Part shown: positions 22,663 through 33,878 of the stretch, piece after piece
Position numbering within the stretch: the stretch's first letter is position 1
How the letters are laid out: every line of letters begins with the position of its first letter
DNA from: Elysia crispata
Taxonomy: Eukaryota; Mollusca; Gastropoda; Plakobranchidae
DNA: 64,000 bases
Reading direction: 5' to 3'
NCBI GenBank assembly: GCA_033675545.1
Contig: JAWDGP010003786.1
Span: 231,001 to 295,000 of the forward strand
Position numbers and translations under genes: made by a program
Notes under the pieces: model-generated
What the model was told of the DNA's origin: nothing
Database searches by the model: none
Seen by the model: only the letters and a program-made list of their open reading frames with translations

Positions 22663-25561
22663 TTATTTTCCTAGCTCCCTGTCCAGTTTCTCAATTTCTT
22701 TCTTCAATTTGATTTACTGTAATAATGCCACTCTTTCTCTCACTTTATTTAAGGATATCATCCCCCTCAAATACTCTTCCCAAGGTTCATCCCCAGTTAC
22801 ACTTTTGTTTGATTTTTGCTTGCGTTTACTAGGCCTATGTGTATGGCACACTTTAGACGGGCCTGGGGATGGTCCATTCTCCTTCTCCTTGTGTGGCAGG
22901 TCGTTTGATATCTCACTTTGGCCATCTTGTGCATTGGCAGCATTTTGAGGCTCCTCTGCATGTTCAATGGCCAGAGGTGAGGAAGCCATAAGAGGAACGT
23001 GCTCCATGACTATATCCTCTTCAAAGGGGTCTTAAAATAAAGTAAATTGATATCATCATTAAACAATTGAAAGTGCTTGTCATTTATGTGCATTCATGAT
23101 TGTATGAATATACAATATACTTCACTAATTTCTTATATAAATACATGAATACACATGTTATAAAAGTTTTGATACCAAAGTGTTTACGTTAATTGTCTCA
23201 TTATTTGATGCCTAACATGGGTCCCTTGTCACCGTCTTTCAATACTGAACATTTAATTGCTTGATGTAACAAATATAACAGCTCCGAAATTTTCCAAGAC
23301 CATGCAACAGAAGGCAGTGACTTCCCTTAATTAAAAAGTTTGAGTAACTCAGATACATTAAAAAATATAAAGGGAAAGGTTAGGCAAGGGTAGACATTAT
23401 CCATAAAAAAAAATACATAAGGGACTGTTTAAAAAAAAATAATGACTTAAGGCATAAATTTTCCTAAGGCATTTTACTTAATCCAGATTCCATTGTGTAA
23501 TTAGTCTTACTAATATTGGTTATTGAGCAAACAGCTGTTTCCAAGTGTGAATTATTTCAAACTCATGCTTTTGTGGCACAACTGAAAAATGTATAAAATC
23601 TCAAACTTTTGGTCAATTTCCAGAGTATTTGTAAATTAAATTAAACATTATTTTCGCATACCTGCACTGTGTCATGTTGAAAGAATATTTTTTATCCCAG
23701 AACTTGTCATGGTTGTAAACCGAAATGAAAATGTGGTTTTAGCCATTCACAAGGCAAACAAATCATTGCTCATGTTGGTATTTTATCGTTGAAATTTACA
23801 CCTACATGTATTTTGTTTGTTCCTTTCTTTTTTAAATGGGCTTTTTTGGGTTGATTGACATTGTGCTTAGATTTGCTTTAATTGCAATAATATTGCGTCA
23901 CTGTGTTGTCAAAAATAGACTGAGTAATATAAATATGTATATCAAAGAAAAATCTCAGTGATTTGCATGATCAGTGACTTCTCTTTTCATTCAGAGTAAA
24001 TTAAAAAAAAAAATAATTGAACATTACATTAATTTGTTACTGCTACTAGTCAATCAAAAGTGATAAACTATGAGTTTTAAAAAAATTGAAAAAAAAAAAA
24101 TGTACCATTTTATAAGTACTTATTGTCAAACTTAAATTTTCGTACCTCATTTCATAGTAACCCCAAAATTTTCACAGATTAAACGGTTAGTGGACCTGCT
24201 TGACACTGCTCTCCAATCAAAGAGCTTAAAATTTTGATGTTGCAGTTTGCTACTAGTACTACAAAGCTTCACTAAGCCACATATAAATAACCCTTCAGTG
24301 ACCTAGGCCCTGTTGGGTAGCCCTTACACTTACTACACTGTTCCTTTTTTTTAAACAGGTTACTATTGCAAGTGAACAACAGTCATATATAAGACCATAA
24401 AGGCATGAAGAAAGTTGTTTTTTTAGTTTAGGGTAAAAAAAAAGGTGTAAAGCCAGGGACTAGCAGTGAAACTGTGTGCTATATATGTTTACATGTTTAT
24501 TGAATAAAGTGATGTGAAATTATTTAATTGCCAAGGAAGATTACCTGGAACTATCACCGAAGAGGCAACCACTTCTTGCCACCCAAGACTTGGGATGTCA
24601 TTTGTGTCTGGGAAATGCATATCAGAATAGTATATAGGAAGTTAAAAAAAATACAATTGGGATTTTGAACTTCATAATCAGCAAATTTATAGAGAGGTAA
24701 AGAAACAAAACAAGGTGACAGGGTTACATTACAACCATTTCTCTATGCAAACATTCAAACTGAAAAAAATTTGCTTTGAAACACAAGAGATGTTATTGTG
24801 AACAAACAAAAACTTTTTTTTTTTAATCCGTCAGTACTGTAGAGTCTAAATTTATATAGATCTAAGATTCTAATTCTTCCTTGATTTGAATTTGCCACCC
24901 TAGAGACAGTCCTTAGATGAAGTTAAGAATTTAATGAATTATTACGACTTGGGGTTAAAAACTAAAATGTTTGTGTTTAATAAGATAGTTGATAAATCCC
25001 AACATTGCCTTGGGAAACATAAACGTACCATTTGAATGAAGATGCTGGTTATAAAATGCTTAAACATGAAGTTTACATGCATGAAAATTATCAAATATAC
25101 CCTACACTGGTATAGTGTTGGTTTATACATATATATGATTTTTTAAGAAATTTGCTTCACAGAATAAAAAAAAAAAAAAACATTACCTGGTATACCATAA
25201 AGAAGGGTTTTCTTTTCTCCTATGACATCCATCACTTCATCATAAAATGTTGGCTTTTTGGGTGGGGGTCCACCGCCAGTGCCAGCCAGCCTAGTTCTGT
25301 ATTTAATTGTGTGGTGTCTCAAGTCCTGGAAAACATTTTTGTAAAAATTAAGATAAATGTAGGCTTACTTAATTATAGTTAATATGGATATAATTAGACA
25401 GCATTGAATCAAATTCCAGTAGCTTGATTTGTTCAAAGAAGATGCATGAGCCATATATGCTAAGAAAAAAAAAAAAAGAAAGAAAAAGGGAAGCTTTTAG
25501 ATTTGCTACTTTATTTAACACAGCTTATTATAAGTCCATCTGCTAGGGGCCCACCTCTTGA

Positions 25562-25644
<83 letters not shown>

Positions 25645-26464
25645 TATATAACATCCTTAAGAATTTTAAAAAGTTGCAGCTTTATTCACCAACGATATAT
25701 AGGCCAACATAAACGCATACAAGTTAAGAATTTAAAAAAAAATTATGCGGCTATATTTCACTAACAAATACAATTTAAATGCAATGTTAAGAACATGGAT
25801 GCTCTTCTGATTTTATTATTTCATAACAGAAGAAAGAAGACATTTCAGAATGAGTTTTAGAGCTACCGGTACAAATGGTTCCAAAATATGTGTTACTTGT
25901 AACACGTTAAAAACAATAGTATTATTAGTAATCAATAGTGCATTCAAGTCCAAACATAATGTCCACTTTTCCTGTTTGTCTATGGATTAACGATTTATAT
26001 TACTTTAGAGCTGAAAAGCCTCTAGACTTCAACTTGACTACATGTGCAACTAGATCTAAATCTACATGTCAACTATAAGCTATAAAGATCTAGAATCTAG
26101 AAATCTAGATCGAGAATAATTATGGTATAAAAGTTAAAACTCAAAAATAAAATAGATCTAGATCTAGATTCAAGGCCGACAAGTATTACAAAAAGAGATT
26201 TGGAACCAAATTTAGGTTTCATCTACTTACATTCCATTTCTTCCGTAGCTCATCGGCTGTCCTATGAGGTGAGAGGGGGTCGATTGCATTTACTTCCAAC
26301 ATGATCTTTTCCCATGTTGCTTTCTTACTTTTGTTTGATATCTCTTGATATCCTGCGGCCCCTTGATGCCTCCCGCATATCGTTTTCATGTGTGTCCCAA
26401 CTAGTGAAATAAGTTTTAAAATCTGTGCTGTAGAAAGATTCGTTCTCCTTGGTTTTGTTTCCAT
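22663..26464 (-). pseudogene. Harbinger Myb/SANT-like DNA-binding protein, four exons, one nonsense codon
   Basis: This is the accessory Harbinger protein, which in this superfamily binds the element ends and brings the transposase into the nucleus. Exon 1 (26231-26464) starts METKPRRTNLSTAQ and encodes a trihelix-like domain ending ADELRKKWN at a GTAAGT donor. Exon 2 (25187-25325) continues DLRHHTIKYRTRLAGTGGG and PPPKKPTFYDEV. Exon 3 (24545-24607) is TNDIPSLGWQEVVASS. Exon 4 (22663-23030) starts DPFEEDIVMEHVPLMAS and ends in a short coiled coil, IKLKKEIEKLDREL. The splice phases join cleanly: 0, then 1, then 1. One in-frame TAA at 22714-22716, just before the coiled coil, would remove only the last 17 residues. 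The product may therefore still be nearly complete. Confidence 0.8.
25564..25641. repeat. (AT)n microsatellite in Harbinger Myb gene intron 1
   Basis: About 39 uninterrupted AT units. Confidence 0.95.
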
Positions 26465-26788
26465 TCTGTGAGACTTGAAATAATATGCGTTATGTTACGG
26501 TTGCGTCTTCCTCTTAGTGGTGATAAACAAAGGAAAACGAAAGGTTTAGATCTACGAGATCTCGCGTAACGGAAGGTAAACGAAAGTGAAATTTACTTTT
26601 TGACATGCGCAAATCTTATCTATTGAATGTTTATCGGTTAATTTTGTATACTCCAGCAACTTAGATCCGATCAAGTCAGTTTGGTAACTTGCATAGCTTT
26701 CCCCTGCTTAAGTTAATTTGAATTTAACTTAGCGTAGTTAAATCGTAACTTAACTTAGCCGGTAAAAATAACTTGCATACAGGCCCTG

Positions 26789-27050
26789 GTTGGTGTCCGT
26801 GAACTCGTACCTATCACTAAATTGTAATATGCAGACTCCTTTGGTTTTGCTTGTGCCTGCACTGTATGATCCTTTTGTAATTCCTAGGTTTTCTAATAAT
26901 TCTCCAAATCTCCTATCTATATATGTTTCTTGTAGAAACATAAAATCTACTCTTAGCTTTGCTGCTAAGTTTGCCAGGAACCTCTCCTTTCCTGTTACTC
27001 CCCTAATGTTTAGACTAACTATCTTTATCTCCATTGTTAGTTCCTTATAA
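26789..27050 (-). pseudogene. LINE-A ORF2 start: endonuclease N-terminal half
   Basis: It begins IKIVSLNIRGVTGKERFLAN and continues DFMFLQETYIDRRFGELLE, the first two conserved blocks of an APE-type endonuclease (Asn in LNIRG, Glu in LQETY). The frame is cut by the Harbinger right end at 26788 and resumes beyond it at 16638. It matches the LINE-B start at 31830 almost residue for residue. Confidence 0.85.
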
Positions 27051-27070
27051 GTTTTTGTTGGCTTCTGTTT

Positions 27071-27290
27071 TTATTTGGTGGGGGAATCCTTTGTTGCTCT
27101 GTCTCTGGTTCTAGATCGAGATCGAGATCTAGAACCTCTCCTTGCTTTCGTTTCCTGCTTCTTCTCTGTCTCTGGGCTCTCTCCTGCTTTCCTTTTCCCA
27201 GGTCCATCGGTATACAATCCGGCTAGGCTCGGATCTTTTTTTCCCTGGGCTTTTCTCTTCACTGCCTCTAGTTCTTCTCTCATTATTTCC
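27071..27290 (-). pseudogene. LINE-A ORF1 C-terminal fragment
   Basis: It encodes REELEAVKRKAQGKKDPSLA followed by a basic RGSRSRSRSRTRDRA tail, homologous to the ORF1 end of LINE-B. The LINE-A 5' truncation falls here, and the LINE-B 3' terminus follows immediately at about 27291. Confidence 0.8.
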
Positions 27291-27383
27291 GGTATTTTAC
27301 CCGTGTGCCTTTTATTTTTTGTCTATTGATTGACCCGGTTGGTTAGTAGATTAGAGTTGGGTGTTGTTACTCCTTTCATACAT

Positions 27384-27421
<38 letters not shown>

Positions 27422-28544
27422 GGTCATTCATACTGTTGTTAGGATTGGGATTCCTATCTCGTGGGTTAGTTTCCAGAAGTGCGTCTCTACTTCTGCAAGT
27501 GTGACGACTTCTCGGTGGTGAGCTTGTTAGTGTGCTATTCTGATTTAACTCTATATTGCCCTCTGCTCCAATGAGTCACAAGGGAGGCACTCCACACATT
27601 CCCAGCCCAGAGTGGGCCGACCATGCCACCGTCCCTACCTACTTGTCTCCGCCCTATGGTGGCTTGTTAGTGATGTTACGGTTATTTCTATTGGCTATTC
27701 TAAGGCCATGGAAGGTTATGTGGGGTGGGTCGTTGGGTTTTAAGGGTTAGATTGTTAGTGATGTTGGTTCTATTCTGTTGGAGATCTTGTTCCTAAATAT
27801 AACGGGTCGTCTAATCCTACCTGTTACTTATCTCGGGGTAAGGGGGGGAGAGAGCATGACAATATTTAGGTAAAAGGAAAAAACATAAAAAAAATTTTTT
27901 TTTTTTTTGAAAACCAAACAATGTGAGGCATATTGATGTAGTGCTGGTACCGATGTTATTCCTTCCTTTTTCTTTTCCTGTGGAGTAAATTACATATTAG
28001 AAAGGTAGAATTAAGAGGTTGCGGGGTTGAGCTTTTAGTCCTCTGTTCCCTGCTCGCATTCCTGTGGAAAGAAAAGACGTTGTGTTATTCTACTCCTTAA
28101 ACTTGTTGTTCTATAATCTATGCTTCATGATTGTTAAGAATTCATTTTACAATAAATAGGACTACACAAGGACGGACAATTTACAACACGGTGACAACGT
28201 TCATATATGAGACTCAACATCTAGCTCTTCTCCGCAGTTGACGTGGTTTTATTTGTGGTGGGTTACAGTATTTGGGTTAATTATGACATTATGACATTCA
28301 CTAACATATACGGTGTTTAGCACCAAGGACAACTCGACTTCATACTCTTACTCGATGACTGTTTATTTGTTGTATGTTACATCTGATCTCTCTTTCATGC
28401 TTATGTCCACATAAAATACCAACAAAAACTTTCTTTTATATTTTTTTTTATTGATACAATAATTGATTTTCTACCTTATTGTATTCCTCTTTATTCCTTG
28501 TCCTTAGTTGTTCCTCTCGCTGGGTTTTCAGAGGGAGGCTAATT
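27291..28544 (-). other. LINE-B 3' UTR
   Basis: Non-coding. It contains the 31-bp A run (about 27389-27419) and the segments used for comparison with LINE-A. The segment near 27735, beside GTGGGGTGGGTC, is uninterrupted here, so it serves as the empty site for the family D insertion. Confidence 0.8.
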
Positions 28545-31500
28545 TTAGTCCCATCCTGCGCTCCATCTCTGGATGTTTATTGAGCAGATGGTTTTCAAAT
28601 TGGTGTATGTATACTGTGCATTATGGTGCATCTGTTTTATAGTCAGTTCCCAGACTAACCTTCTATACTTGTGCACCAGTTCTATTACTTTGGGTGTTGC
28701 TTTTCCAAAATTTGGGAAGATGTTAATTAGTAAAATCTTAAGAATGTCCCATTCTGCAATGACTGACATTTCTCTAATCTTCCGCTGTAATTCTAGCCTC
28801 GCGCCTCTCCATACTATGCACATTCCGTACATATGTGCCTCTGTCTGATGTTCATTACAGAATGCACACTTCATCCCGTATGGTATTGGGGTTATATTGT
28901 AGAGCAGCCTATATGTTATTTCTTTCGTTCTAGTTGTTAGCCCGTGCCTGTGTAGATTCCTAAATGCCTCCTCTACTTCTACTATCTTATACCTATACAT
29001 TAATTTCATCTTCTCGTAGAGTGGCTTGTCTGGCTTGGGTCTTATTTCCTGGTATGGTTTTGTACCTCCTATCTGCTCTGGGTGTTCCCTAATTACCTTC
29101 CTTAGATCTTGATGGAAGGGGTTGTTAAGTTTTTTAAAGCAATGAGGTTTCCCATTATTTAGTGGTGTGAATCTAACTAAGTCTAATCCTAAAAAATACT
29201 CCACTAATGGGAACCTATCTAAGTTGTCTAGTGCTTCTGTTACATATTTAATCCTCATTGCTCTTGTTTTGACTTCTAAGTTCTGTAACTTTAGTCCTCC
29301 CTCTTCGTAATCCATTGTGAGTTCCTTTTGGCTTATCCTTCTTATTGTTTTTTTTATTGAGGAAGGGCCAGATTATCTTTCTATACTCTATGAAAAATTT
29401 GGTAGGAGGTCTCAATATGTTTAGCTGATATAGTGCCTGTGGCACTATCTTGCTATTCACTATTCTCACTCTTCCAAATATGGTCGTTGCTTTGTTTTCA
29501 TAGGCTTTTACTTGCTTTTCGCATTTCACCAATATGGCATCCCACGATTTCATTGTGGTTTGCTCCTCTTTGTTCGTAAATACTAGCCCGTATATTTTCA
29601 TTTCTTCTACTACCTTTAGATTGTTTGGGGGGTTTTGCCTGTTGTTGTCCGAACCAATATTCATAATATTTGTCTTGGCAATGTTGATTTTGTTGCCACT
29701 TGCTTTTCCATACTCCTCGAATCTTTTTATGATTTTGATAATGGAGCTGTCTTTCGTAGTAAGCATTATGGTATCATCGGCAAATGCTTTGCTCTTCTGT
29801 TCTCCGCCTCCAGGTATCTTAATTCCTACTATTTCCTTATCCTGCCTGATGTTTTCTAGCAGAGGTTCTAAAATTAGTGTGTATAGCAGCGGTGACATGC
29901 TGCATCCTTGCCTAACTGATCTAGTTAACGTGAATTCCTCACTTAATTCCTGGTTAACTATAACTCTGCTACATGGATTGTCGTATAATATTTTAATCCA
30001 GTCCCTGACGTACTTACTAATGTTGCTCGCTTCTAGGACTTTGTGGAGAAAGGAATGCGAGACTCTGTCAAAGGCTTTCTCCTGATCTAGACTTAAAATC
30101 CTAGCTGGTATATCTTTGATTTTACAATATGTGATTATTTCTCTAAGATTATGGAGGTGGTTTTGAAGTTTGCGCCCCTTCACTGCGCATTGCTGATCTT
30201 CATGCACCAGTTTGTGCATCACTGGTTGCAACCTACCTGTCAATATTTTGCTTATTATTTTATAGTCTGCATTTAATAATGAAACTGGCCTATATTTACT
30301 TACTTCCGTCCTATTTGCTAGATCTTTTGGAAGTAATGTTATGTAAGACAGCTTCATTTCTTTTGGAAGACTGCCTCTCTCTACTGCTTGGTCCACAACT
30401 TTTTTCAGTATGGGGACCAGCTGGCCCTGGTGTGCTTGGTAAAATTCGTTAGTTAGCCCGTCTGGTCCGGGTGATTTTCCTTTATTCAGCTCTTTTATTG
30501 CTGTGGCTATTTCATTTTCTGTGAAGGGACTTTCCATTTTCTCTTTCTCTTCTTCTTCTATTCTCCTAACATATTTAAGATATTGATCTTGTTTCTCTTC
30601 TGTCCCTAGCCCTTCCTCTGTGTATAAGTTTTTATAGAATTCTTGGAATTCTTTTTTAATTTCCTCTCTATTGTTTGTAACTTCTCCGTTCTTCTTCCTT
30701 ATTTCCTTTATAGTCCTGTCTTTCTGTATATTTTGTTCCCTGGCGAGAAAGTGTTTGGTTGGTATATCTTCTTGTTCTGTGTCCACCTTACATCTTATTG
30801 CTGCTCCTCTATACTTTTCCTCCTCTATGTCGTCCAGTTCTTTCTGCAACATAACTTTCCTTTCCTTTTCTAAGTCCGGATTTTCCAGTAGTGTTAATAT
30901 CTCCTTCGTTCTCTCCCTCTTCTTTTTACTTTCTCTTATGGCCAATTCTTGGCTAACCCTCATTATAAGATGTTTGGTGGTTATCCATATCTCCACTGCT
31001 CGCTCAGGGCACTTATCTATTTCTTCTCTGCCTATATCTAATATTCTATTGATAGCTTCTTTATCTCTTTCTTTTTTCAGTTGCTCGTTATTCATCTTCC
31101 AGTATGCTGCTTTCCTTTTTTCTTTATCCTCCTGATCATTTCCTATTTCTAACACTACCGCTAGATGGTCTGAATATTTATGTACTTCCTTATGCTCGAT
31201 CTTTAAGGTGTTGTACGTTTCGTGTATATAGAACCTATCTAGATTACGTAGTGTGTGCGCTCTATTGTCTCTCATCCTGAAAGTGTGGTGCGGCTCTGCT
31301 TTTTCTAATGACTCTGCGGTATTTTGCAGCTTGAAACATTGGATTGTTTCAAGTAGGGAGCGAGCTTCTATAGAGTTTTCTCTATAATCCACGTTGAAGT
31401 CTCCTCCCCAAATCATTTCCTCGTTCTTGTGGAAGTTCTCTAATCTCTGATGCATGTTTTTAATAAACTCCCGTTGCTCCTGTTTCTGACATGGCGCATA

Positions 31501-31830
31501 CGTATTAACTAAAGTTGTCTCCTTCTTCCCGTCTCTACTCTTGATTCTAACTATGATGCATCTTCCTTCTGCGTCCTGACTGGTGTCTATCGTCTCATGC
31601 CTATCACTAAATTGTAGAATACATACTCCTCTAGTGCCGCTTGTTCCTGCACTGTATGCGCCAGTGGCTATTCCTAAACTTTCCAGTAGTTCTTTAAATC
31701 TCCTATCGCTATCTATGTATGTTTCCTGTAGAAACATAAAGTCTACTTTTAGCTTGGCCGCTAAGTTGGCCAAGAACCTCTCCTTCCCTGTGACTCCCCT
31801 AATATTAAGACTGACTATCCTAACTGCCAT
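28545..31830 (-). pseudogene. LINE-B ORF2: APE endonuclease and reverse transcriptase
   Basis: ORF2 of about 1100 codons. The first 860 are open. It has an APE endonuclease from residue 1 (IVSLNIRGVTGKERFL, MFLQETYID, MIWGGDFNVDYRE, HKYSDHLAVVLEIG at about 230). A coiled linker follows, then the reverse transcriptase: NKGKSPGPDGLTNEFYQ, LDQEKAFDRVSHSFLHKVL, RQGCSMSPLLYTLILEPLLE and SKAFADDTIMLTT. After one frameshift in an A-rich run near 29345 the last 256 codons are open. They end in a zinc knuckle (CAFCNEHQTEAHMYGMC) and a tryptophan-containing tail. All catalytic motifs I can name are present. The frame starts 37 bp after the end of ORF1. Confidence 0.9.
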
Positions 31831-31867
31831 CTTGATTTTTATTAAGTTTTGTTGGTTTTAAGTGGTT

Positions 31868-33159
31868 CTATTTGGTGGTAGTGTCCTCTGTCGCTGTAGC
31901 TCTGGTTCTAGATCGAGATCTAGAACCTCTCCTTGTTTTTGTTTCCTTCTTCTTTTCCATCTCCGGACTCTCTCCAGCTTTCCTCTTCCCCGGTCCATCT
32001 GTGTAAAGTCCGGCCAAACTCGGGTCCTTTCCTCCCTGTGCCCTCCTTTTTACCGCTTCCAGCTCTTCCTTCATAATTTCGGCGGTAGGTGTTTTCCTAG
32101 GGCTTTTCTTCTTCGGGCTCGGTGTTTTCCCCTTCCTCTCCGCTGGTATTTCTACCGGTACTTCTTCCTTCTCCTTTCTTTCCTTCGCCGGTGGTGGTGA
32201 TTCCGGGCTGTCCCTCACTGGTTGGGGTTTCTCCTCTGATCCCGCCTTGTCTGTAGTGGAGGTTTTTTTTGTGCCTGGCTGTTCGTTTCTGCGGTAGGGG
32301 CAACCTTCTTTGCTGTGGCGTTGGGAGGGGCTTTAGCGGTCGTCGCTGCGGGGGGAGCTTTCGTCGCCCGTGGTGGTGCTGCTTGATGGACTGGTTTTTT
32401 AGGACCAGCCATCCTGGCATACGAAATGCCAGTCACCACGTTCCTGGATGCTGGCTCTATTCTCCTCCCCAGGGTTCGTTCCGTCCTCTCACTCATCTTG
32501 TTTGAGCACTGGTTAGGCCAGTGCTCCGTCGAATGGCAGTGATAACATCTCTGCCTTCGTCCTTTCAGAGACACCATGATGAGTGCCTCCTCTTCTTTTC
32601 CGTATTGGTTGATCTTTTTATATGGTATGTAGTAGGGAATCTCATCCTCGTCTCGAATCGACATCGAGATGTCGATCCTGCTGAGATCCCTTCTTTCCTC
32701 CGGTCTTGTTACCGTTAAGTTCTGTCCAAAGACTGTCTCTGCTAGCCTTTTGACTGAGTCCAGGTGTAGGTTGGGTGGTACCCACAGTAGCCGCACCCTT
32801 GTCGCCTCTTCGCACTTCTTTTGGAATCTGAACGTAAGTTCAGATCCCTCGGGGGACACTTTCCCCTTTGTGGTCTGGTTGTTTAGTTTAGTGACTAAAC
32901 TTTCATTCGTACACCGAATGTACCACCTCGTTGGTATTTCAAGTCGGTAGCAGCTGAACTGCTCCTCTATTTTTTCTTCTTTGGGCAACTGTGCTACTTT
33001 CTTTACTATTTCCTCAACGTTGGTATAGGTTGTCCTGTTTGCTCCTCTTCCTTCCACTGTTAATACGATTTCATTGTCAACAAACTCTTTGTTATCCAAA
33101 AAATCGTTTAAAGTGAAGGTGAATACAGGCTTCTCAGCCTGTATCCCGGCTCTGGCCAT
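31868..33159 (-). pseudogene. LINE-B ORF1: RNA-binding protein with CCHC knuckle
   Basis: The N-terminal 314 codons are open from MARAGIQAEKPVFTFTLNDF. They contain an RRM-like region (EEQFSCYRLEIPTRWYIRC to VRLLWVPPNLHLDSVKRL) and a CX2CX4HX4C zinc knuckle, CYHCHSTEHWPNQC. An Ala/Pro-rich linker follows. A one-base shift near 32217 separates this from the last 116 codons. Those hold a Lys/Glu/Pro-rich segment, the DPSLAGLYTDGPGKRKAG block and an SR-like tail (RRGSRSRSRTRA). ORF1 proteins coat the LINE RNA. The SR-like end is unusual and could act in RNA binding or nuclear import, but that is inference. Confidence 0.85.
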
Positions 33160-33203
33160 TGTGGCTCTTTTTCCTTTGTGCTTGGTTTTGTTGTTCTATT
33201 CAG

Positions 33204-33878
33204 TTAAAAAAAAACTGGCTCATTTTGTTGGAACACTGGTTTGGCCAGTGTTCGGTTGAATGGCAGTGGTAGCACCTCTGCCGTCTTCCCTTGAGAGACA
33301 CCATGTAAGTGCCTCTTCCTGTTTCCCATACTCGTTGATTTTCTTATACGGGATATAGTATGGAATATCCCTCTCCTCTCGAATTGACATCGAGATGTCA
33401 ATTCTGCTTAAGTCACGCCTTTCCTCTGACTGTCACCTCTGGCCCAAACACAGTTTCGGCCAGTCTCTTGATGGCACCCAATTGCAAATTGGGTGGTACT
33501 CATAGAAGCCGCACTCGTGTGACTTCTTCGCTTTTTTTTTTGGAATCTGAACGTGAGTTCAGATCCCTCTGCTGCTATCTTTCCCTTCGTGGTCTGGTTG
33601 TTTAGTTTTTCAACTAAATCTTCCTTCTTGCATCTGATGTACCATCTGTTTGGAATCTCTAGTCTGTAGCAGCTGAACTGCTCCTCTATTTTCTCCTCTT
33701 TTGATAGTTTGGCCGTCTTCCTCACTATCTCTTCTACGTGGGTGTATGTGGTGCAGTTTACTCCGCGGCCCTCAACCGTTAGAACGATCTCGTTCTCGAC
33801 GAATTCCTTGTTGTTCAGGAAATCGCCTAAAGTAAAAGTGAATACAGGCTCCTCCGCCTGTATTCCTGGCTTGGCCAT
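33204..33878 (-). pseudogene. ORF1 fragment of a third Tx1-like LINE copy (LINE-C)
   Basis: It encodes MAKPGIQAEEPVFTFTLGDF and the following RRM-like region of the same ORF1 as LINE-B, about 85 percent alike by eye. It has a frameshift in an A run near 33535. It breaks off at the zinc knuckle region (33230 equals LINE-B 32506), directly against the LINE-B 5' end. Confidence 0.8.

Larger units (their letters stand above)
16639..26788. mobile_element. Harbinger (PIF) DNA transposon, two genes, with piggyBac-B nested inside
   Basis: The inverted ends read CAGGGCCCGTATGCAAGTT (left) and, reverse-complemented, CAGGGCCTGTATGCAAGTT (right), 18 of 19 identical. CTG is present at both outer edges and could be the 3-bp target duplication, although the repeat symmetry leaves the exact end uncertain. 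Joining the flanks gives GTCCTGGTTGGTG, matching intact LINE-B GTCCTGACTGGTG near 31577. The element carries a forward transposase gene (16859-22218) and a reverse Myb/SANT-like gene (22663-26464), the standard Harbinger pair. Without the nested 3 kb piggyBac it is about 7.1 kb. Both ends are rich in TAAGTT/AACTTA motifs. Confidence 0.9.
2448..27290 (-). mobile_element. LINE-A: Tx1-like non-LTR retrotransposon, chimeric and invaded by three DNA transposons
   Basis: This is a non-LTR retrotransposon on the minus strand. Its 5' end is truncated inside ORF1 at about 27290 and its 3' end is at about 2448. Alignment by eye with LINE-B (27291-33200) shows LINE pieces at 2448-2879, 7507-7907, 11654-16638 and 26789-27290. 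The gaps are exactly a family D transposon, piggyBac-A and a Harbinger element. ORF2 is present about one and a half times: a second partial copy joins the first at about 14390. The shared 3' end has no poly(A) tail and reads GGCACACGGGTAAAAT on the minus strand. The APE-type endonuclease, the reverse transcriptase with FADD box and the CCHC-bearing ORF1 place it near the Tx1/L1 group. The clade call rests on motif memory only. Confidence 0.8.
27291..33200 (-). mobile_element. LINE-B: nearly full-length Tx1-like retrotransposon
   Basis: It has a 3' UTR of about 1.25 kb, ORF2 (28545-31830) and ORF1 (31868-33159), each ORF with a single frameshift. This is the most complete copy in the window and the reference used to place the LINE-A pieces. 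Its 3' end is not polyadenylated. A 31-bp A/T homopolymer lies inside the UTR near 27390. The 5' end is at about 33200, where a fragment of another copy follows. Confidence 0.85.

Noticed and set aside
25503-25764. Open frames of repeated Ile-Tyr
   Set aside because: Translation of the (AT)n tract. The same applies at 17642-18040, 57726-58295 and 60330-60977.
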